Of a DNA stretch of 64,000 bases, positions 57,183 through 64,000 are shown in pieces. The notes beneath the pieces are model-generated. The model searched no databases. It was not told the origin of the DNA and was given only the letters and a program-made list of their open reading frames with translations. The DNA is from Hydractinia symbiolongicarpus (Eukaryota; Cnidaria; Hydrozoa; Anthoathecata; Hydractiniidae), in contig NC_079877.1 of NCBI RefSeq assembly GCF_029227915.1, positions 2,294,001 to 2,358,000 on the forward strand, written 5' to 3'. The translations under genes and the position numbers were made by a program. Every line of letters starts with the position of its first letter. The stretch's first letter is position 1.

Positions 57183-60100
57183 GAGTTACAACGGTTGCGT
57201 CACATATTCGTACCAACACGTATTAAGTGATTTTTTTCCATTAATACTAAGTTGTATCGCGTTCAACAGTGAAACGATTGACTGTGGGACTTAATTGAAC
57301 TGATTTTGGACTTTGACCTGATAAATGTTATAAGTGAGACAATTGGACTCCAAGAAATAACATTCTTCTTAATTTGACATGATTGTGGGAACTCAGCGAT
57401 TACACAGGACCTTGTGGGAGCGATTCATTTAAACATTTAGATAAATAAGTCATTTTTACTGTGGGACCAATCCTAGCCGTTATCGCGCGCTGAAAAAGTA
57501 GAGACAGTTTCAAAACCTACATTTCATTGACTTTCCAACGGTGTCAATCCGTTTGAGTTACAACGGTTGCGTCACATATTCGTACCAACATGTATTTAGT
57601 TATTTTCTTCCGATATTACTAAGTTGTATCGCTTTCAACAGTGAAACGATTGACTGTGGGACTTAATTGAACTGATTTTGGACTTTGACCTTATAAATGT
57701 GATAATTGAGACAATTGGACTGCAAGAAATAAGATTCTTCTTAATTTGACGTGAATGCCGGAACTTAGCCATTACATTGGGCGCTGTGGTAGCGCTTCAT
57801 TTAAAAATTTAGATAAATAAATCATTCTTTACAGTGGGACCAATTGTCGCGCGCTGAAAAAATAGAGACAGTTTCAAAAACTACATTTCATTGACTTTCT
57901 AAGGGGGTCAATCCGTTTGAGTTACAACGGTGGTGTTACACATTCGTACCAACATGTATTTATAGATTTTTTTCCGATATTCCTAAGTTGTATCGCTTTC
58001 AACAGTGAAACGATTGACTGTGGGACTTAATTGAACTGATTTTGGACTTTGACCTTATAAATGTGATAATTGAGCCATTTTGAATACAAGAAATAACTTT
58101 CTTCTTAAATTGACATGATTGTGGGAACTCAGCCATTACACTGGACCCTGTGGTAACGATTCATTTAAAAATTTAGATAAATAAGTCATTTTTACTGTGG
58201 GACCAATCCTAGCCGTTAGCGCGCGCTGAAGAAATAGAGACATTTTCAAAAACTACATTTCATTGACTTTCTAACAGTGTTACCCCGTTTGAGTTACAAC
58301 GGTTGCGTCACACATTCGTACGAACATGTATTTAGTGATTTTCTTCCGGTATTCCTAAGTTGTATCGCTTTCAACAGTGAAACGATTGACTGTGGGACTT
58401 AATTGAACTTATTTTGGACTTTGACCTTATAAATGTGATAAATAAGCGATTTTGACTACAAGAAATAACATTCTTCTTAATTTGACATAATTGCTGGAAC
58501 TCAGCGATTACACTGGGCGCTGTGGTAGCGCTTTATTTATAAATTAAGATAAATAAGTCATTTTTTACTGTTGGACGAATACTAGTCGTTAGTTCGCGCT
58601 GAAGAAATAGAGACAGTTTCAAAAACTACATTTCATTGACTTTCTAACAGTTTTAATCTGTTTGAGTTACAACGGTTGCGTCACATATTCGTACCAACAT
58701 GTATTTAGTTATTTTCTTCCGATGTTACTAAGTTGTATCGCCTTCAACAGTGAAACGATTGTCTGTGGGACTTAATTGAACTGATTTTGGACTTTGACCT
58801 TATAAATGTGATAATTGAGCCATGTTGACTACAAGAAATAACATTCTTCTTAAATTGACATGATTGTGGGAACTCAGCCATTACACTGGACCCTATGGTA
58901 ACGATTCATTTAAAAATTTATATAAATAAGTCATTTTTACTGTGGGACCAATCCTAGCCGTTAGCGCGCGCTGAAGAAATAGAGACAGTTTCAAAAACTA
59001 TATTTCATTGACTTTCTAACGGTGTCAATCCGTTTGAGTTACAACGGTTGCGTCACACATTCGTACGAACATGTATTTAGTGATTTTCTTCCGGTATTGC
59101 TAAGTTGTATCGCTTTCAACAGTGAAACGATTGACTGTGGGACTTAATTGAACTGATTTTAGACTTTGACCTTATAAATGTGATAAATGAGCAATTTTGA
59201 CTACAAGAAATAACACTCTTCTTAATTTGACATGATTGCTGGAACTCAGCGATTACACTGGGCGCTGTGGTAGCGCTTTATTTAAAAATTAAGATAAATA
59301 AGCCATTTTTCACTGTGGGACCAATCCTAGCCGTTATCGCGCGCTAAAGAAATAGAGACAGTTTCAAAAACTACATTTCATTGACTTTCTAACAGTGTCA
59401 ATCGGTTTGAGTTACAACGGTCGCGTCACATATTCGTACCAACATGTATTCAGTTATTTTCTTCCGATATTACTAAGTTGTATCGCTTTCAACAGTGAAA
59501 CGATTGACTGTGGGACTTAATTGAACTGATTTTGGACTTTGACCTTATAAATGTGATAATTGAGCCATTTTGACTACAAGAAATAACATTCTTCTTAAAT
59601 TGACATGATTGTGGGAACTCAGTCATTACACTGAACCCTGTGGTAGCGATTTATTTAAAAATTTAGATAAATAAGTCATTTTTACTGTGGGACCAATCCT
59701 AGCCGTTACCGCGCGCTGAAGATATAGAGACAGTTTCAAAAACTACATTTCATTGACTTTCTAACGGTGTCAATCCGGTGGAGTTACAACGGTTGCGTCA
59801 CAAATTCGCACCAACATGTACTTAATGATTTTCTTCCGATATTACTAAGTTGTATTGCTTTCAACAGTGAAACGATTGACTGTGGGACTTAATTGAACTG
59901 ATTTTGGACTTTGACCTTATAAATGTGATAAATTAGCGATTTTGACTACAAGAAATAACATTCTTCTTAATTTGACATGATTGCTGGAACTCAGCGATTA
60001 CACTGGGCTCTGTGGTAGCGATTCATTTAAAAATTTAGATAAATAAGTCATTTTTACTGTGGGACCAATCCTAGCCGTCTGCGCGCGCTGAAAAAATAGA

Positions 60101-61630
60101 GACAGTTTCAAAAACTACATTTCAATGACTTTCTAACGGTGTCAATCGGTTTGAGTTACAACGGTTGCGTCACATATTCGTACCAACACGTATTAAGTGA
60201 TTTTCTTCCAATATTACTAAGTTGTATCGCGTTCAACAGTGAAACGATTGACTGTGGGACTTAATTGAACTGATTTTGGACTTTGACCTGATAAATGTTA
60301 TAAGTGAGACAATTGGACTCCAAAAAATAACATTCTTCTTAATTTGTCATGATTGTGGGAACTCAGCGATTACACTGGACCTTGTGGGAGCGATTCATTT
60401 AAACATTTAGATAAATAGGTCATTTTTACTGTGGGACCAATCCTAGCCGTTATCGCGCGCTGAAAAAGTAGAGACAGTTTCAAAACCTACATTTCATTGA
60501 CTTTCCAACGGTGTCAATCCGTTTGAGTTACAACGGTTGCGTCACATATTCGTACCAACATGTATTTAGTTATTTTCTTCCGATATTACTAAGTTGTATC
60601 GCTTTCAACAGTGAAACGATTGACTGTGGGACTTAATTGAACTGATTTTGGACTTTGACCTTATAAATGTGATAATTGAGACAATTGGACTGCAAGAAAT
60701 AACATTCTTCTTAATTTGACGTGAATGCCGGAACTTAGCCATTACATTGGGCGCTGTGGTAGCGCTTCATTTAAAAATTTAGATAAATAAATCATTCTTT
60801 ACAGTGGGACCAATTGTCGCGCGCTGAAAAAATAGAGACAGTTTCAAAAACTACATTTCATTGACTTTCTAAGGGGGTCAATCCGTTTGAGTTACAACGG
60901 TGGTGTTACACATTCGTACCAACATGTATTTATAGATTTTTTTCCGATATTACTAAGTTGTATTGCTTTCAACAGTGAAACGATTGACTGTGGGACTTAA
61001 TTGAACTGATTTTGGACTTTGACCTTATAAATGTGATAAATAAGCGATTTTGACTACAAGAAATAACATTCTTCTTAATTTGACATGATTGCTGGAACTC
61101 AGCGATTACACTGGGCTCTGTGGTAGCGATTCATTTAAAAATTTAGATAAAAAAGTCATTTTTACTGTGGGACCAATCCTAGCCGTTAGTGCGCTGAAAA
61201 AATAGAGACAGTTTCAAAAACTACATTTCAATGACTTTCTAACGGTGTCAATCGGTTTGAGTTACAACGGTTGCGTCACATATTCGTACCAACACGTATT
61301 AAGTGATTTTTTTCCAATATTACTAAGTTGTATCGAGTTCAACAGTGAAACGATTGACTGTGGGACTTAATTGAACTGATTTTGGACTTTGACCTGATAA
61401 ATGTTATAAGTGAGAAATTTGGACTCCAAGAAATAACATTCTTCTTAATTTGACATCATTGTGGGAACTCAGCGATTACACAGGACCTTGTGGGAGCGAT
61501 TCATTTAAACATTTAGATAAATAAGTCATTTTTACTGTGGGACCAATCCTAGCCGTTATCGCGCGCTGAAAAAGTAGAGACAGTTTCAAAACCTACATTT
61601 CATTGACTTTCCAACGGTGTCAATCCGTTT
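57183..61630. repeat. Mosaic part of the right domain
   Basis: Monomers 57183, 57555, 57919, 58291, 58664, 59036, 59409, 59781, 60153, 60525, 60889 and 61259. Several offsets coexist: 57,183-57,918 matches 60,153-60,888 at 2,970 bp; 56,811-57,600 matches 60,889-61,676 at about 4,077 bp; 58,291-59,035 matches 62,003-62,747 at 3,712 bp. The 9-bp deletion recurs in the 364-bp monomers at 57,555 and 60,525. Markers: GTTACCCCGTTTGAG at 58,279, TTAATCTGTTTGAG at 58,652, GAATACTAGTCGTTAG at 58,577. Two further bases of GCGC are missing near 61,189. Confidence 0.8.
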
Positions 61631-62747
61631 GAGTTACAACGGTTGCGTCACATATTCGTACCAACATGTATTTAGTTATTTTCTTCCGATATTACTAAGT
61701 TGTATTGCTTTCAACAGTGAAACGATTGACTGTGGGACTTAATTGAACTGATTTTGGACTTTGACCTTAAAAATGTGATAATTGAGCCATTTTGAATACA
61801 AGAAATAACATTCTTCTTAAATTGACATGATTGTGGGAACTCAGCCATTACACTGGACCCTGTGGTAACGATTCATTTAAAAATTTAGATAAATAAGTCA
61901 TTTTTACTGTGGGACCAATCCTAGCCGTTAGCGCGCGCTGAAGAAATAGAGACATTTTCAAAAACTACATTTCATTGACTTTCTAACGGTGTTACCCCGT
62001 TTGAGTTACAACGGTTGCGTCACACATTCGTACGAACATGTATTTAGTGATTTTCTTCCGGTATTCCTAAGTTGTATCGCTTTCAACAGTGAAACGATTG
62101 ACTGTGGGACTTAATTGAACTTATTTTGGACTTTGACCTTATAAATGTGATAAATGAGCAATTTTGACTACAAGAAATAACATTCTTCTTAATTTGACAT
62201 AATTGCTGGAACTCAGCGATTACACTGGGCGCTGTGGTAGCGCTTTATTTATAAATTAAGATAAATAAGTCATTTTTTACTGTTGGACGAATACTAGTCG
62301 TTAGTTCGCGCTGAAGAAATAGAGACAGTTTCAAAAACTACATTTCATTGACTTTCTAACAGTTTTAATCTGTTTGAGTTACAACGGTTGCGTCACATAT
62401 TCGTACCAACATGTATTTAGTTATTTTCTTCCGATGTTACTAAGTTGTATCGCCTTCAACAGTGAAACGATTGACTGTGGGACTTAATTGAACTGATTTT
62501 GGACTTTGACCTTATAAATGTGATAATTGAGCCATGTTGACTACAAGAAATAACATTCTTCTTAAATTGACATGATTGTGGGAACTCAGCCATTACACTG
62601 GACCCTGTGGTAACGATTCATTTAAAAATTTAGATAAATAAGTCATTTTTACTGTGGGACCAATCCTAGCCGTTATCGAGCGCTGAAAAAGTAGAGACAG
62701 TTTCAAAACCTACATTTCATTGACTTTCCAACGGTGTCAATCCGTTT
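61631..62747. repeat. 3-monomer HOR of the right domain, unit 1 (1,117 bp)
   Basis: Monomers 61631 (TTTAGTTATTTTC, ATTGAGCCATTTTGAATAC), 62003 (CCGTTTGAG after GTTACC, CGTACGAACATG) and 62376 (TTAATCTGTTTGAG before it, TCGCCTTCAAC, GAGCCATGTTGAC). It recurs at 1,117 bp to the next unit. Confidence 0.9.
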
Positions 62748-64000
62748 GAGTTACAACGGTTGCGTCACATATTCGTACCAACATGTATTTAGTTATTTTC
62801 TTCCGATATTACTAAGTTGTATCGCTTTCAACAGTGAAACGATTGACTGTGGGACTTAATTGAACTGATTTTGGACTTTGACCTTATAAATGTGATAATT
62901 GAGCCATTTTGAATACAAGAAATAACATTCTTCTTAAATTGACATGATTGTGGGAACTCAGCCATTACACTGGACCCTGTGGTAACGATTCATTTAAAAA
63001 TTTAGATAAATAAGTCATTTTTACTGTGGGACCAATCCTAGCCGTTAGCGCGCGCTGAAGAAATAGAGACATTTTCAAAAACTACATTTCATTGACTTTC
63101 TAACGGTGTTACCCCGTTTGAGTTACAACGGTTGCGTCACACATTCGTACGAACATGTATTTAGTGATTTTCTTCCGGTATTCCTAAGTTGTATCGCTTT
63201 CAACAGTGAAACGATTGACTGTGGGACTTAATTGAACTTATTTTGGACTTTGACATTATAAATGTGATAAATGAGCAATTTTGACTACAAGAAATAACAT
63301 TCTTCTTAATGTGACATAATTGCTGGAACTCAGCGATTACACTGGGCGCTGTGGTAGCGCTTTATTTATAAATTAAGATAAATAAGTCATTTTTTACTGT
63401 TGGACGAATACTAGTCGTTAGTTCGCGCTGAAGAAATAGAGACAGTTTCAAAAACTACATTTCATTGACTTTCTAACAGTTTTAATCTGTTTGAGTTACA
63501 ACGGTTGCGTCACATATTCGTACCAACATGTATTTAGTTATTTTCTTCCGATGTTACTAAGTTGTATCGCCTTCAACAGTGAAACGATTGACTGTGGGAC
63601 TTAATTGAACTGATTTTGGACTTTGACCTTATAAATGTGATAATTGAGCCATGTTGACTACAAGAAAAAACATTCTTCTTAAATTGACATGATTGTGGGA
63701 ACTCAGCCATTACACTGGACCCTGTGGTAACGATTCATTTAAAAATTTAGATAAATAAGTCATTTTTACTGTGGGACCAATCCTAGCCGTTATCGCGCGC
63801 TGAAAAAGTAGAGACAGTTTCAAAACCTACATTTCATTGACTTTCCAACGGTGTCAATCCGTTTGAGTTACAACGGTTGCGTCACATATTCGTACCAACA
63901 TGTATTTAGTTATTTTCTTCCGATATTACTAAGTTGTATCGCTTTCAACAGTGAAACGATTGACTGTGGGACTTAATTGAACTGATTTTGGACTTTGACC
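62748..64000. repeat. 3-monomer HOR, unit 2 and start of unit 3
   Basis: Unit 2 has monomers 62748, 63120 and 63493; unit 3 starts at 63,865 and is cut by the window end after 136 bp. All anchors sit 1,117 bp from those of unit 1. Differences are single bases, such as GACATTATAAATG for GACCTTATAAATG at 63,252 and GAAAAAACATTC at 63,665. This 3-mer probably continues beyond the window. Confidence 0.88.

Larger units (their letters stand above)
1..64000. repeat. 372-bp satellite DNA array filling the window
   Basis: Every part of the window aligns to one monomer of about 372 bp, repeated head to tail with no inversion and no foreign insert. The most constant stretch is GAGTT(A/G)CAACGG followed by GCGTCACATATTCGTACC-like sequence; I used the first G of GAGTT as base 1 and counted 173 monomers. 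Spacing is 370-373 bp except at 368-726 (359), 30,500-30,810 (311), 54,618-54,967 (350) and four monomers of 364 bp at 55,711, 56,447, 57,555 and 60,525. Monomers are not uniform: about twenty recognisable types recur in fixed orders, which is higher-order repeat structure. Stop codons occur in all frames of the monomer. The array extends past both window ends. Family unknown to me; a centromeric or pericentromeric location is plausible but not shown. Confidence 0.97.

Noticed and set aside
1-64000. CRISPR array or other prokaryotic repeat
   Set aside because: Repeats are about 372 bp, directly joined, with no spacers, no cas genes and no bacterial genes.
1-64000. Centromere-type CENP-B box
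   Set aside because: I looked for TTCG-N4-A-N2-CGGG on both strands. TTCGTACCAAC and CCCGATATTAC give only the first four or five bases; no full match was found by eye.
1-64000. Telomeric repeat (TTAGG or TTAGGG)
   Set aside because: Only isolated single matches such as ATTAGGATAAAT near 49,665; no tandem run.
1-64000. rDNA spacer or tRNA/5S cluster
   Set aside because: No conserved rRNA stretch, no tRNA cloverleaf with A and B boxes, and the monomer is repetitive throughout.
1-64000. Transposon or retrovirus-derived monomer
   Set aside because: No terminal repeats with target-site duplications, no reverse transcriptase or transposase fragment, no poly-A tail; unit boundaries are arbitrary phase points.

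Overview
The whole 64 kb is one uninterrupted satellite DNA array. I find no gene, RNA gene, transposon or unique sequence. The unit is a monomer of about 372 bp. Using the near-invariant motif GAGTT(A/G)CAAC as a phase marker, I placed 173 monomer starts by hand (the first 4 bases short, the last cut by the window end), all in the same orientation. Nearly all spacings are 370-373 bp; the seven exceptions are 359, 311, 350 and four of 364 bp. A consensus monomer assembled by eye has 36% G+C (135 of 373) and 15 CpG, an observed/expected ratio near 1.2. Megabase-style tandem DNA with nested higher-order repeats (HORs) indicates a eukaryote. Undepleted CpG fits a lineage with little germline CpG methylation, such as many insects, but I do not recognise the satellite family and name no species. 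Coordinates below carry about 1 bp of hand-counting uncertainty.

Layout. 1-726: two entry monomers. 727-5,940: two 7-monomer units (2,607 bp each). 4,114-20,861: a very recent tandem duplication of 8.2/8.6 kb (copies A and B), each copy holding two nearly identical 6-monomer units of 2,232 bp. 18,594-24,173: fifteen different monomers in a row, my candidate for an ancestral 5,580-bp master unit. 21,741-28,805: a 10/9-monomer duplication. 27,893-32,671: two more 7-mer derivatives. 32,033-42,076: a 14/13-monomer duplication, itself holding a 5-mer repeat. 42,615-45,586: a 4-mer duplication. 44,577-53,131: a reshuffled replay of the master unit, with 6-mer and 3-mer repeats. 53,132-55,338: the most diverged, transitional monomers. 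55,339-64,000: a second domain with its own monomer types, ending in a 3-mer repeat (1,117 bp).

The history can be read from shared private variants. Small HORs formed first and were then copied inside larger blocks. In each of the three large duplications one copy lacks exactly one monomer, through an exchange in a 14-17 bp identical tract. The same 7-monomer segment has two derivatives that each lost a different monomer. These are the marks of unequal exchange or recombination-based repair acting in monomer register. Nothing in the sequence proves centromere identity or transcription.
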